From contig FREU01000001.1 of assembly GCA_900143615.1 (NCBI GenBank), positions 396,767 through 460,766 on the forward strand: 64,000 nucleotides of DNA, read 5' to 3'. A model generated the notes under the pieces. That model saw only the letters and a program-made list of their open reading frames with translations. It was not told the origin of the DNA and made no database searches. Shown here piece by piece: positions 38,536 through 48,063 of the stretch. The DNA is from Rhodobacteraceae bacterium Alg231-30. GTDB taxonomy: Bacteria > Pseudomonadota > Alphaproteobacteria > Rhodobacterales > Rhodobacteraceae. Position 1 is the stretch's first letter, and every line of letters begins with the position of its first letter. A program made the position numbers and the translations under genes.

Positions 38536-39492
38536 TTAGTAGAGGCCGATCAATTGGGTCAAAGCAGAGTGGCCGCCGCCGACAACATTGCGTGCGTTGC
38601 TGTTGGTTGGCGTTGGCCGGCTGGAATGACCAAGAGGGATTGTGACGCCCAAGCGAATTTCGTCAAATTCTCCTTTGATCGTGCTTGAGTCCGAGATTTT
38701 CACGTCGGTGCGTACCCACTCGAGGCTGGCCACCACCGGTTTGTTGGCCGTGTAAAACGTGTAGGATGTACCGACGCTGTAGCGGGTTCCGCTCATCTCT
38801 AAACCGTCTAAAGAACTGCCTCTCTCATCGAATGATTGGCGTGAGAGCGAGCCAAAGGCCGCCCAATTGTCATTGATTAGATACTGGCCCCCGAGTCCTG
38901 CGGAAAAGACCTCGTTTGTCGGGGCGTATGGGGTGTCTACTTGAGTGTAGATGAATTGGCTGCTGAGTCGGAGTTGATCGCTAATATCAATGCCGCCGCG
39001 CACGCCCATGTCAACAACATCAGCGTCAAGGAACGCATAGTCGAGAATCTTGTAGTCGCTGACCCCGATGAATCCTTCGATGTCCCAAGTGCCAGAGTTT
39101 TTACCCAATGAGAGACCGTAGGAGGACGTGCTAAAATCGACAGGGATGTTGTCGAGGCTGTTGTCTGACGTGTCGAAATAGGCACCAAAGGTCAAACCAT
39201 TGGCCAGCGTATAGCGAGGCGCAATCGCGAGATAGGTTGTGTCCAGCGAGAGCGGAACCCCGTCAACGCTTGAAGAGCGGTGCCCGACGTTCAGATCAAA
39301 CTCGAGAGCTTCAGAGAGCGACACGGTGGAGTGCATTCGCAGGCTGAAGGTGTCGAGATCGATGTCTTCGGACTCAATCGAAAAGTTCCCAAAGGAATAG
39401 CCGAGGTTTAAGTCACCTTCGAAGGTCGCTTGGGCAGTTGCAGCTGTCGCACCCAGAGTGATGGCGCAGACGGAGAGAAATATCTTGTTCAT
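38536..39492 (-). CDS. Outer-membrane beta-barrel protein
   Basis: A 318-residue exported protein. A clear signal peptide (residues 1-20, ending ATAQA) is followed by alternating aromatic and polar strands and many Gly/Tyr turns through to the end, typical of a porin-like barrel of about 14-16 strands. The predicted mature chain is acidic with no conserved domain I know. The final residue is Tyr, not the usual Phe, which still fits barrel insertion signals. The ATG at 39492 has a GAGG ribosome site. Confidence 0.7.
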   Translation of the reverse strand: MNKIFLSVCAITLGATAATAQATFEGDLNLGYSFGNFSIESEDIDLDTFSLRMHSTVSLSEALEFDLNVGHRSSSVDGVPLSLDTTYLAIAPRYTLANGLTFGAYFDTSDNSLDNIPVDFSTSSYGLSLGKNSGTWDIEGFIGVSDYKILDYAFLDADVVDMGVRGGIDISDQLRLSSQFIYTQVDTPYAPTNEVFSAGLGGQYLINDNWAAFGSLSRQSFDERGSSLDGLEMSGTRYSVGTSYTFYTANKPVVASLEWVRTDVKISDSSTIKGEFDEIRLGVTIPLGHSSRPTPTNSNARNVVGGGHSALTQLIGLY

Positions 39493-39805
39493 GAGGTCCT
39501 CTGAATCTTGTTCCATCAAGCGAAATGCACAGGCCGGACCGGCAAAGTTGAGGAAATAAAATCGGAGATTCCGAAACAGGCTTGAAGGTTATCTCATTGT
39601 TTATACTTTATTAATCTCTTGGTAATTATGTGGATTGCATGACTATTTCCGCATAGGGGTAGTGTTGTTTTGGGGCCACTACTTGGCCGACCCCAATGAG
39701 AGATCGATTTGATGCGCGCCAGTGTCGAGCAAGTGACAGACGTGCATTTGCGTGGCAGGGTTCTAGGATTGTTGAAACAGAACTTTGCGCGAAAGGACGT
39801 TTCCA
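39493..39805. other. Divergent intergenic region, no gene
   Basis: About 310 bases between the outer-membrane protein and GST genes, which diverge. It is AT-rich around 39590-39640 and probably contains both promoters. I see no gene and no notable repeat. Confidence 0.4.
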
Positions 39806-40600
39806 ATGGAAAAGCCAACGCTGTACCACATCCCTGTTTGCCCGTTCTCTCAGAGGTTGGAAATACTACTGGCGATGAAGGGTGTGACCGATGCCGTCAG
39901 ATTTAGTGTGGTCGATATCACCAATCCCCGCGATCCGGCGTTGCTGGAAAAGACTCGCGGGACAACGGCGTTGCCGGTTTTGGAATTGCCCGACGGCAAG
40001 ATCCTGAAAGAGTCTCTTGTGATTCTGCGTTACTTTGATGAGGTTCTGGGGATGCCCATTGCGCGGGCTGATCCGTATGAGCGGGCCGTTGAGCAGATGA
40101 TGATCGCCAAAGAGGGCGCGTTTACCATGGCGGGCTACATTATGGTGATGAACCAAGATAAAGGCGCGCGCGAGGGGCTGCGCGACAAGCTATTGGGGCT
40201 ATATGCGGATCTTGGTGATTTTCTTGAGTGGCAGAACCCTGGCGGGACTTTCCTGTTTGAAGATTTTGGACTGGCCGAGGCTGTGTTTACGCCGATGTTC
40301 ATGCGGTTCTGGTTCCTTGAATATTTCGAGGATTTTGAACTGCCGGATGAGGCCAAATATGCGCGTGCCAAAGCGTGGCGTGCGGCCTGTCTTGCGCATC
40401 CCGCTGCGCAGCAGGTCACGAAGGAAGAAATTGTTAAGTTATATTACGATTACGCGCTTGGGCTGGGCAACGGGGCGCTGCCGGAAGGGCGTCGCGTGTC
40501 GAGCTTTAGCTTTGACACCGATTGGCGCGCGCGGCCTTGGCCACCGCGGGATAAATGGGCTGCATCCCCAAGTGATGCAGAGCTGGGTTTGGTGAGCTGA
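39806..40600 (+). CDS. Glutathione S-transferase family protein
   Basis: A 264-residue protein with an N-terminal thioredoxin-fold GST domain ('LYHIPVCPFSQRLEILL', with Cys-Pro-Phe-Ser at the active site) and a helical C-terminal domain ('GGTFLFEDFGLAEAVFTPMF'). The CPFS motif is of the Grx-like/omega type, which reduces or deglutathionylates substrates. The ATG at 39806 is chosen for its AGGA ribosome site. It ends at a terminator shared with the pyrophosphatase gene. Confidence 0.85.
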   Translation: MEKPTLYHIPVCPFSQRLEILLAMKGVTDAVRFSVVDITNPRDPALLEKTRGTTALPVLELPDGKILKESLVILRYFDEVLGMPIARADPYERAVEQMMIAKEGAFTMAGYIMVMNQDKGAREGLRDKLLGLYADLGDFLEWQNPGGTFLFEDFGLAEAVFTPMFMRFWFLEYFEDFELPDEAKYARAKAWRAACLAHPAAQQVTKEEIVKLYYDYALGLGNGALPEGRRVSSFSFDTDWRARPWPPRDKWAASPSDAELGLVS

Positions 40601-40606
40601 AGGTAC

Positions 40607-40636
40607 AAAAAAGGCGCCCAAGTAGGGCGCCTTTTT
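40607..40636. terminator. Bidirectional terminator between the GST and pyrophosphatase genes
   Basis: A tract, stem GGCGCCC (40613-40619), loop AAGTA, GGGCGCC (40625-40631) and TTTTT. Symmetrical A and T tracts allow it to serve both convergent genes. Confidence 0.93.
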
Positions 40637-40654
40637 CAGAAAACTGTGTGCAGA

Positions 40655-41569
40655 TCAGACCTTGAGGTTTGGAATGATCTGTTTTTTGCGGCTGACAACG
40701 CCGGGCAGCACAACTGTGTCGCCATCGGCGGTCACGTCAAACGACTTGGCGGCAACGGATTTCACCAGATCGTTGGGCACCAGCAGGGTCGATTGTTCGT
40801 TCAAGATGTCAACGACAAACAGGAGAACCTGCTCGACACCATCTTCGGTGGCCACAGAGGTCATTGTGTCCATCAGGGATGCTTTGCGGTCCAAAACGGT
40901 AGCAGGTGATGTGGTTTCCAGAACCGAGACGCGGAACTTGGTGCCGTCGACGGCGTATTCTTTGCTATCCATGCGCAGCAGTTCAGCGTCAGAGAACGAC
41001 GAGACGTCAGATTTGGCGGCGAACATTTCGGCAGCATACTCGGATACATTGATGCCTAGATCAGCAGCCAGTTTCTCCGCCACAGCTTTGTCGTGGTCTG
41101 TGGTGGTTGGTGAGCGGTATTCCAGCGTGTCTGACAGGATGCAGGTCAGCATGGTGCCTTTGACCCAATCTGGCATCTCGATGTCGCCGATCAGGTCATG
41201 CATGATTGTTGCGGTGCAGGCGACGGGGCGGATGGTGATGTCGATCGGACCTTTGGTTTCCAGGCCGCCAACCAGCTTGTGGTGGTCGATGATCGCCTGA
41301 ACGTCCGCACCATTGATGTTGGCGGGCAATTCAGCAGGGTTGTTGGTGTCAACAATTACAACCGCTGCATCGTCTTCAACATCAGAGATGATCGCAGGTT
41401 TGGGCAGGTCCCAACGGTTCAGAAGCCAAGCGGCTTCGGTGTTGGGTTCGCCCAACAATTTCGCTTCGGCTGCGGTGCCCTGAACTTCGTTCAGATACCA
41501 TGCCCAGATGATGGGCGAGCCGGTGGAGTCAGTGTCGGGGGATTTGTGGCCAAAAACCTGAATCGTCAT
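40655..41569 (-). CDS. ppaC: Manganese-dependent inorganic pyrophosphatase
   Basis: A 304-residue DHH-family (class II) pyrophosphatase. 'VFGHKSPDTDS' holds the first metal ligands, 'VVIVDTNNPAE' the next Asp, and 'AIIDHHKLVGG' the DHH motif. The C-terminal DHHA2 domain ends with 'LPGVVSRKKQIIPNL', the substrate-binding RKKQ. The ATG at 41569 has an AAGGAT ribosome site. It clears pyrophosphate released by biosynthesis. Confidence 0.95.
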   Translation of the reverse strand: MTIQVFGHKSPDTDSTGSPIIWAWYLNEVQGTAAEAKLLGEPNTEAAWLLNRWDLPKPAIISDVEDDAAVVIVDTNNPAELPANINGADVQAIIDHHKLVGGLETKGPIDITIRPVACTATIMHDLIGDIEMPDWVKGTMLTCILSDTLEYRSPTTTDHDKAVAEKLAADLGINVSEYAAEMFAAKSDVSSFSDAELLRMDSKEYAVDGTKFRVSVLETTSPATVLDRKASLMDTMTSVATEDGVEQVLLFVVDILNEQSTLLVPNDLVKSVAAKSFDVTADGDTVVLPGVVSRKKQIIPNLKV

Positions 41570-41742
41570 GTCGTGTAATCCTTCGTACATAAAGGCGGGA
41601 ACGTGATTTTTGCGCCTTATAAGAGTGCTTTTGGCTTTTGTCACCTATTCGTTGCTGCAGAGCAGCAATGCGCTGCACGCCGCAACGAAGGCGCATTGAT
41701 TGCATTTGGACAGGGCGATCAATTCCCGCTAAGTCTGATAGC

Positions 41743-42405
41743 ATGAAGAAGCCTGCTGAAACTGACCTTTATGCACCTGTCAAAACTTGGCTTGAGGCGC
41801 GTGGATTTGAGGTGAAAGGCGAAGTTGGCGCAATTGATGTTATGGCATGTCGTGCGGGCGAAGACCCTGTGGTGATTGAGCTTAAGACCAGCTTTTCGTT
41901 GACGCTATTGCAGCAAGCGGTGGCGCGGCAGGCGATCACAGATGCGGTTTATGTGGCGGTGCCGCGCTGGAAAGGGCGCGCGGGATGGAAGGCGTTTAAG
42001 GGGAACGTCGGTTTGTGCCGCCGGTTGGGGCTTGGCGTGCTGAGTGTTCGGCTGAAAGATGGGGCGGTCGAGGTGCATGCGGACCCTGCGCCGTTTCAAC
42101 CGCGTAAATCCAAAGCACGTAAAGGACAGTTGCTGAAACAATTTGCGCGCCTTGAAGGGGATCCCAATGTTGGCGGTTCGCGCGGGGCGCGGGTCACGGT
42201 GTATAAACAGGATGCCGAAAAATGTGCTGCCTTTTTGGAGGCGAATGGGGCGAGCAAGGGCGCTGAGGTTGCTAAGGCGACAGGGGTTGCGCGGGCCACG
42301 ACGATGATGCGCGACAACCACTATGGCTGGTTTGAGAAGGCTGACAAAGGCATCTATCAGCTAAGCGAGGCGGGCGTGGCCGCGATGGCTGTGAGTCAAT
42401 CTTAA
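41743..42405 (+). CDS. DUF2161 protein with PD-(D/E)XK-like fold
   Basis: A 220-residue protein of the DUF2161 family. The N-terminal 60 residues contain 'GAIDVMACRAGEDPVVIELK', with D32 and E46-x-K48 in the spacing of a PD-(D/E)XK nuclease active site. The C-terminal 100 residues look like a winged-helix region ('GAEVAKATGVARATTMMRDNHYGWF'). Database names call some members phosphodiesterases, but the function is unproven. It overlaps the convergent GST gene by four bases. Confidence 0.78.
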   Translation: MKKPAETDLYAPVKTWLEARGFEVKGEVGAIDVMACRAGEDPVVIELKTSFSLTLLQQAVARQAITDAVYVAVPRWKGRAGWKAFKGNVGLCRRLGLGVLSVRLKDGAVEVHADPAPFQPRKSKARKGQLLKQFARLEGDPNVGGSRGARVTVYKQDAEKCAAFLEANGASKGAEVAKATGVARATTMMRDNHYGWFEKADKGIYQLSEAGVAAMAVSQS

Positions 42406-42998
42406 GAGGCGGGCCCAGGTGTTGTGTCTTGCAGTGCCTTCTGCGCCAACGCGCCGAGCGCCCATTTCTGAAGATCGGGGTATGTCGTCGCCCAGCCGGG
42501 GCACAGGCTGCGATGTTGCATTAAATCAAGTGCGCAAACCAAAGTCAGAGCGTCATAGGTGGGCAAGGCTGGTAATGTGTTTTGCGTGGCGTGGGCTTGT
42601 AAAAATGCAAGACTGCGGTCGGCGCGCTGGGCTTCGACGTCAAAGAGAAACGGGCTTTGTTGTTCTTCGGGGCGGTATCGTTCGCGCACCCAAAGGCAAA
42701 TACCATCCATGAAGCTCGAGATTTGCCCTGCTAGCGCGAGATCGTTCCAGTCTTTTGGGGCAAGTGCCTTGCCGGCCTTTTGGACGAGATAATCATAGAT
42801 CAGGCGGGTCTCGCTGAGCACCAGGTCGCCATCAACCAGCGTGGGCACACGACCAGCAGGGCTATAGGTCAGGACCGGATTGTCAGCCGCACGATTGCGA
42901 GCCAGTTTTTCAGTGACTTGTCTGCGCAACCCAAATTCGCGCACCGCGACGCGGGCGATGCGGGCATAGGGCGAGTTTTGAGTGTAGAAGAGCAACAT
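42402..42998 (-). CDS. Glutathione S-transferase
   Basis: A 198-residue GST. The N-terminal thioredoxin fold begins 'LLFYTQNSPYARIARVAVRE', with Ser as likely catalytic residue, and 'GRVPTLVDGDLVLSETRLIYDYL' holds the cis-Pro and the glutathione-binding Glu-Thr. The C-terminal all-helical domain follows. Unknown substrate; likely detoxification. Confidence 0.87.
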   Translation of the reverse strand: MLLFYTQNSPYARIARVAVREFGLRRQVTEKLARNRAADNPVLTYSPAGRVPTLVDGDLVLSETRLIYDYLVQKAGKALAPKDWNDLALAGQISSFMDGICLWVRERYRPEEQQSPFLFDVEAQRADRSLAFLQAHATQNTLPALPTYDALTLVCALDLMQHRSLCPGWATTYPDLQKWALGALAQKALQDTTPGPAS

Positions 42999-43124
42999 GA
43001 CATCAAGCTAGGAGCGCAGGTTGGCGCAGTCAATTGCAGGTCTGCGGCGAGGCGTGGCCTTGACCCTGTACGTTGGGGGATGGAAAAGCGTTCCGATCTT
43101 TTGCTGTGGCTCGGAGGCCTGCCA

Positions 43125-43883
43125 ATGACGACGACCCTTATAGTTTTGGCGCATCCAAACCAGCGCTCATTTAATGGTGCATGGGCGGAAGCTTCGGCCA
43201 AAGCCTGTGCCGACATGGGGCATGAGGTTTTGTGGTCGGATTTGGGAGCGATGGAGTTTGATGGCATAGAGGCGCGCGCGCACTATGGTATCGCACCTGA
43301 AGCCGCGTTTGATCCACTCAAAGCGCAAGAAGCTGCTGCGCAAGCTGGGAATTTGCCCTCTGATGTAGCGCGTGAAATTGAAAAGGTGCAGCGGGCAGAT
43401 CGCATCGTGTTCCACTTTCCGATTTGGTGGTTTGCGCCGCCTGCGGTGCTGAAAGGCTGGTGCGATCGGGTGCTGGTGCAAAATGAGTTGCACGCGGTTG
43501 AGCAGCGGTTTGATCGCGGCATGTGTCGCGGCAAATCAGTGTTGTTTTGTGCAACCACAGGGGCGTCAGCGGCAGAGTGCGGGCCTGACGGAAAAGAAGG
43601 CGACTTGCAACTTCAGTTGTGGCCGTTGGCGCAGACGTTTCGCTATTTGGGTATGCAAGTGCTGGAGCCTGTCGCAACACATGGCGTGCACGGCTATCAC
43701 GAAGGTGATGACGAGGCCGCGCTAGAGGCGCGGTTGGGCGATGTTTTGACGGGGCAGGCTGCACTATTGGCCAATTGGGGTCGCCACCCGAGGATGCGTT
43801 TTAATAGCGATGACGAGTTTGACGCCGCAGGGCGGTTGAAACCTGATGCGCCAAGTCACACGCCGTTTGTGCGTCACCGCTAG
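43125..43883 (+). CDS. NAD(P)H-dependent flavin oxidoreductase (MdaB/KefF type)
   Basis: A 252-residue flavodoxin-fold quinone reductase. 'LIVLAHPNQRSFNGAWAEA' near the N-terminus is the FMN-phosphate-binding block, and 'ADRIVFHFPIWWFAPPAVLKGWCDRVL' is the family signature. The ATG at 43125 has a GGAGG ribosome site eight bases before it; the open frame extends farther upstream but overlaps the divergent GST start. It probably reduces quinones or other electrophiles with two electrons. Confidence 0.87.
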   Translation: MTTTLIVLAHPNQRSFNGAWAEASAKACADMGHEVLWSDLGAMEFDGIEARAHYGIAPEAAFDPLKAQEAAAQAGNLPSDVAREIEKVQRADRIVFHFPIWWFAPPAVLKGWCDRVLVQNELHAVEQRFDRGMCRGKSVLFCATTGASAAECGPDGKEGDLQLQLWPLAQTFRYLGMQVLEPVATHGVHGYHEGDDEAALEARLGDVLTGQAALLANWGRHPRMRFNSDDEFDAAGRLKPDAPSHTPFVRHR

Positions 43884-43892
43884 GCGCGCGCT

Positions 43893-44774
43893 TTACTGTC
43901 CGCGCAGGATGATGAAGTCATCAAGTAGCTCAACGATCTGGGGGGCAAGGTCGGGCGTAATGATGTGGCCCATGCCTTGAACGCCATGAAACGGGCAGTC
44001 GGGGATCAGCGCCGCAATTTCACGCCCCAAGTCCACAGGGATCAGCGCGTCGTCGATGCCGTGGATGACCTGACATGGCAGGGTGATTTGCTTGAGCTCT
44101 TCGCGGCGGTCGCTGGTTTCCAGAACGGCCAATAATTGACGATTGATGCCGTCCGCATCGACCCCGCGCGCCCATGCGGTTTCAGCCTCAGCCTGAATGT
44201 CGGCCTCGGGCATTGGAAAGCCCGGACTGCCGTGGTGGCTGTGCTCCCACAGCCAGCTTTTGATATAGAGCTGTTTGCTGACGGGGCGAGACAACAGTGT
44301 GGGCAGGATGGCGCCGCTGGCGTCGCCAACCAAAGGACGTCCTGCGGTCATAACAATGGTCGCGGAGCGCAGGCGGTTGGCGTGTTCGATCGCAAGTACC
44401 TGTGTTACAGCTCCGCCCATAGAGATGCCAAAGATATGCGCAGTGTCGATGCCTAGGGCATCCATCAGGCCGGTCACATCGCGTGCCATGTCTGAGAGCG
44501 TGTAAGCGCAAGGAACGGGCGCGCCCGCTTCTACCAGTTTCAGGATTTCGTCGGCGTCACCTGGGGCATCAGGGGCGGGGCAGCGTTGAGACAGCCCGAC
44601 ATCGCGGTTGTCAAATAGCACGACACGGTAGCCGCGCGCGGCAAGGCCTTTGTAGAGTTCGGCGGGCCAATGGATCAGCTGGGAGCCAAGCCCGCGGATC
44701 AGGATCAGAGGTGTGCCGTCTTGCGGCCCATAAAGTTCGACTTCGAGCGAGATGTCGTTTGCTGTGATCTGCAT
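43893..44774 (-). CDS. Alpha/beta hydrolase
   Basis: A 293-residue alpha/beta hydrolase. The oxyanion block is 'ILIRGLGSQLIHWP', followed by 'VVLFDNRDVGLSQR', the nucleophile elbow 'IFGISMGGAVTQ' (Ser near residue 117), the acid in 'HGIDDALIPVDLG', and the His in 'GMGHIITPD'. It resembles esterases and polyketide-type hydrolases. Substrate unknown. Convergent with the flavin reductase gene. Confidence 0.85.
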   Translation of the reverse strand: MQITANDISLEVELYGPQDGTPLILIRGLGSQLIHWPAELYKGLAARGYRVVLFDNRDVGLSQRCPAPDAPGDADEILKLVEAGAPVPCAYTLSDMARDVTGLMDALGIDTAHIFGISMGGAVTQVLAIEHANRLRSATIVMTAGRPLVGDASGAILPTLLSRPVSKQLYIKSWLWEHSHHGSPGFPMPEADIQAEAETAWARGVDADGINRQLLAVLETSDRREELKQITLPCQVIHGIDDALIPVDLGREIAALIPDCPFHGVQGMGHIITPDLAPQIVELLDDFIILRGQ

Positions 44775-44890
44775 GTCGAGTCCTCTGGTTGTACAGAGGC
44801 AGCCTAGCGCGGGGAGAGCAGAAGTAAATCATGCGCAGCTTGGTTGACGCGAGGGCGCGTAGGTTGCAAGGGTGCGGCAAGGGGAAAAAG

Positions 44891-45538
44891 ATGCTGTCAC
44901 GGGCGCATAAAGCAATATTTGTTCACATTCCAAAAACCGGCGGTCAAAGCGTGGCGCAGGTGTTTCTGGACGATCTCGGACTTGGCTGGGAGCAGCGTGA
45001 TCAGCTGTTGATGCGGCTGGGTGGCGACGGCGAGCCGGAGCGGCTGGCGCATCTTTATGCGCGTGAATATGTGGACATGGGATTTGTGAGTGCAGAAGAG
45101 TTCTCAGCCTTCACAAGCTTTAGCGTTGTGCGTCATCCCTATGCGCGGATGGTGTCGGAATATATTTACCGGATGGGGCCTGTGGGTTGGGTGGCGCAAT
45201 ATGTGCACGCCTTGCAATCGCGCCATTTTGATCGATTTATCCGGCGGGAATTTGACGATCCGATGCTTGATGCAGCGCGCCATTTTGCACCACAGGTTGA
45301 TTATGTATGTGACGCCAATGGAGCGGTGATGGTGGATCACATCGTTGATCAGGCGCGTATGGGCGAAGATTTAGCGCCGGTGCTGGCGCAGTTCTTTGGG
45401 CGTGAGGTGAAAGTGCCTAGGGTGAATGCCAAGCGCGAAGCACCTACGTTCACGGCGGATGTGCTAAGTGGTGCTCAAAAAGCGTATTTGTGGCAGAGAT
45501 ATCGCGATGATTTTGAGGCCTTTGGATTTGATCGCTGA
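44891..45538 (+). CDS. Sulfotransferase family 2 protein
   Basis: A 215-residue PAPS-dependent sulfotransferase. The 5'-phosphosulfate loop is 'HIPKTGGQS' (12-20), and the 3'-phosphate-binding part is 'SFSVVRHPYARMVSEY', with R81. Such enzymes sulfate carbohydrates or lipids on the cell surface. The ATG at 44891 is chosen because it begins just before the first strand and follows an AAGGGG-like site. Confidence 0.85.
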   Translation: MLSRAHKAIFVHIPKTGGQSVAQVFLDDLGLGWEQRDQLLMRLGGDGEPERLAHLYAREYVDMGFVSAEEFSAFTSFSVVRHPYARMVSEYIYRMGPVGWVAQYVHALQSRHFDRFIRREFDDPMLDAARHFAPQVDYVCDANGAVMVDHIVDQARMGEDLAPVLAQFFGREVKVPRVNAKREAPTFTADVLSGAQKAYLWQRYRDDFEAFGFDR

Positions 45539-45620
45539 CATTTGGCGCGATCTGCAATTGCTTTGAGCTGCATTACCTCTCACATCGGTGCCAACGCAGG
45601 GATAATTGTTGGAGGAAATC

Positions 45621-46598
45621 ATGTCTCATTTGGATCAGGTACCTGTTCAATCCGGTTTTCACGCGCGTAGTACCGGAGCCGAGGTTCTGGCGGACGTCGA
45701 CTTGGCGGGTAAGACGGCGATTGTGACTGGGGGATATAGCGGCTTGGGGCTGGAAACGGTCAAAGCCTTGGCGGCCAAAGGCGTGCAGGTTGTCGTGCCG
45801 GTGCGAACTCCAGACAAAGCCGAAGCCGCGTTGGCGGATATCGCGGGCGACGTTCGTGCAGTTGAAATGGATTTGGCAGATATTCCTTCGATTGCGCGGT
45901 TTGCCAATCATGTCGCGGGCGCATTGCCCAAGTTGGATATTTTGATCAACAACGCGGGCATTATGGCCTGTCCGGCGGACCGTGTGGGGCCAGGCTGGGA
46001 GAGCCAGTTTGGCGTGAACCACATGGGGCATTTTGCACTGACCAAGGCGTTGATGGGGCTGCTGGCGGCGGCGGATGCGCCGCGGGTGGTGAGTTTGTCC
46101 TCAACAGGCCACAAGCTGTCTCCAATCCGCTGGGACGATATTCAGTACGAGGCCACAGAATATGACAAATGGCAGGCCTATGGGCAGGCCAAGACAGCCA
46201 ATGCACTGTTCGCCAATGCCTTGTCGCGACGCCTGAAAGTCACCAATGGGCTGGCGTTTTCCGTGCACCCGGGCGGGATATTCACACCGTTGCAGCGGCA
46301 TTTACCCAAAGAGGAAATGATCGCGCTGGGCTGGCTGGGCGAAGATGGGGAGCCGTCTGAATTGGCCAAGCAGGGCTTTAAGACACCCGAGCAGGGATGT
46401 GCGACCACGCTTTGGGCTGCGACGTCACCTCTGATGGAAGGTAAGGCCGGGGTTTATTGTGAGGATTGTGATATTGCGGCGCCCACCGTGCCAGATAGCC
46501 CAACGGCTCGATTTTTCGGCGTGGATGGGCATGCCACAGATGATGAGGCGGCTGAACGGCTGTGGGATGTGAGTGAAGCTTTACTTCAAGAGGCTTAG
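45621..46598 (+). CDS. Short-chain dehydrogenase/reductase
   Basis: A 325-residue SDR. The cofactor motif is 'VTGGYSGLGLETVKALA' (TGxxxGxG), then 'LINNAGIMACPADR', and the active-site Tyr/Lys is in 'YGQAKTANALF'. The longer length and C-terminal part resemble the retinol-dehydrogenase-like/oxidoreductase subgroup. GGAGG precedes the ATG at 45621. Substrate unknown. Confidence 0.87.
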   Translation: MSHLDQVPVQSGFHARSTGAEVLADVDLAGKTAIVTGGYSGLGLETVKALAAKGVQVVVPVRTPDKAEAALADIAGDVRAVEMDLADIPSIARFANHVAGALPKLDILINNAGIMACPADRVGPGWESQFGVNHMGHFALTKALMGLLAAADAPRVVSLSSTGHKLSPIRWDDIQYEATEYDKWQAYGQAKTANALFANALSRRLKVTNGLAFSVHPGGIFTPLQRHLPKEEMIALGWLGEDGEPSELAKQGFKTPEQGCATTLWAATSPLMEGKAGVYCEDCDIAAPTVPDSPTARFFGVDGHATDDEAAERLWDVSEALLQEA

Positions 46599-46628
46599 AG
46601 CCGGTTCATTTTGTGGCCAAATTTCATG

Positions 46629-47927
46629 TTAGTCTGGCAGTTGTAACTTCGAAAGCGCTTCTGCGACAACTTGGATGTCACGTTCGAACTTCCTAAGCAG
46701 GCGCTTCATGGCTTCAGCAATTTCTTCCGCATCTTGAACGTCATTAATGTTTAAAGTGTTGTTCTTAAGGAACTTGGAGTACTTTTTGCTTGGGTCCTTA
46801 GCATTTTTCATAAAGCGGATATTAGAGCGCTTATGTTCTTCAGAGGCTTTCTCTATCTCTGTTATCAAGGATCGCCGGTAGATGTGGTCTGCGAGTGGCC
46901 CTACTTCTGCGTAGTAGGCAATTTGGCCTGCGGACCCTTCACCGGATCGCCAAAGCTGAAACCAAGAAGCTACTGGGAAGTTGCCCCAATATGACGCAAG
47001 CTCGGGCCATCGCGAGGCGTCGCCGCCTAGTGCTTGGTACCAATCATCGGGTAAAAGGCTAATTGTATCATTCCCGGCAGTCAGAAAGCGGAAAAGTGGA
47101 CTATTTGTATCCAGTAGATCGAATTTGTTGCGGTTTTCGCCAAATAAGCTCTCTGCCGCGATCATGAAATCTGATGCACTTCCGTGCTGAATAATAAAGT
47201 CGATTATCTTTTTGTGGTCACGATACAATTGGCGAGCAAGGTCTTCCATATCCTGTTGGCGCTGGTTCATTCCTGCCGCCTCCTCAATGATTTCCAGGTA
47301 GTGATTTATGAAGATTTGAACTTCAGTTGGCATCGTGTCCATGTGCGTAGCTATGAGATCTTCCAAAAGCTCACAAACTGAAGCGTAATTAATTGGTGCG
47401 AAACTTGGGTCGTGCGGGGGCTCATCGTTCAAGGTGAGGAAAACACCGCATATGGTGAATTGAGCCCGCGCAGTATCATAGTGATCTTTCACTCGTTCTG
47501 CGTACTTGGATAGCTGACCCTGTGATTGGCTGCTGTAGAATTTGTTTTCTATTATAAACGCCCAGTTTTGGTCTGGGCACTCGATAAAGATGTCAATGTT
47601 CTTCCACTCGACGCGGATGTCTGCAGTTCTGAGGTCAGCGTGCATGAGGGCCAAAGCATTCAGTGGGCTTAGCTTACTCGATCCACGTAAAGCCTCAGCT
47701 AGAAACTTTCGAAGAAAAAGGTCCCCTAAGCCATGTGTTTCTTGGGGCGATAATAGCCAAGCCAAAATTGCCGAGTGCCGGATCTCCATACGCTCCATCT
47801 TCATGACCTTGATGGGGTTGAAGTAATTGAGCTTTGAGCGGAGTGTCTCAAACGACCGATTGTTCACAAATAGGCTTTCAGCCGCATCTACAGAAATTGT
47901 TGTTTCCTGCGCGTTAGCTTTGGACAT
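46629..47927 (-). CDS. PD-(D/E)XK nuclease family protein (PDDEXK_4-like)
   Basis: A 432-residue protein with an N-terminal nuclease-like domain. 'NIDIFIECPDQNWAFIIENK' contains D112 and E127-x-K129, the PD-(D/E)XK core, followed by 'QSQGQLSKYAERV', typical of the PDDEXK_4 family (PF14281). The C-terminal 250 residues are helical with no known domain. The start is uncertain (ATG at 47927 or GTG at 47939). It is not part of an operon and is AT-richer than its neighbours, suggesting horizontal gain between the SDR and groES genes. Family members often occur near defence systems, but biochemical function is not established. Confidence 0.78.
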   Translation of the reverse strand: MSKANAQETTISVDAAESLFVNNRSFETLRSKLNYFNPIKVMKMERMEIRHSAILAWLLSPQETHGLGDLFLRKFLAEALRGSSKLSPLNALALMHADLRTADIRVEWKNIDIFIECPDQNWAFIIENKFYSSQSQGQLSKYAERVKDHYDTARAQFTICGVFLTLNDEPPHDPSFAPINYASVCELLEDLIATHMDTMPTEVQIFINHYLEIIEEAAGMNQRQQDMEDLARQLYRDHKKIIDFIIQHGSASDFMIAAESLFGENRNKFDLLDTNSPLFRFLTAGNDTISLLPDDWYQALGGDASRWPELASYWGNFPVASWFQLWRSGEGSAGQIAYYAEVGPLADHIYRRSLITEIEKASEEHKRSNIRFMKNAKDPSKKYSKFLKNNTLNINDVQDAEEIAEAMKRLLRKFERDIQVVAEALSKLQLPD

Positions 47928-48063
47928 AATCGTTTTCACCGTTCAAATTTTTCGATTTGAAGTCTAAGTCGCCTGTCGCTTCTTATCTACTAATAAGACC
48001 TGAGCATGGCGCGATAAATTTTGGATCATTTTTGGGGCATTGGAAAAACTTTGCACTTCCCCG

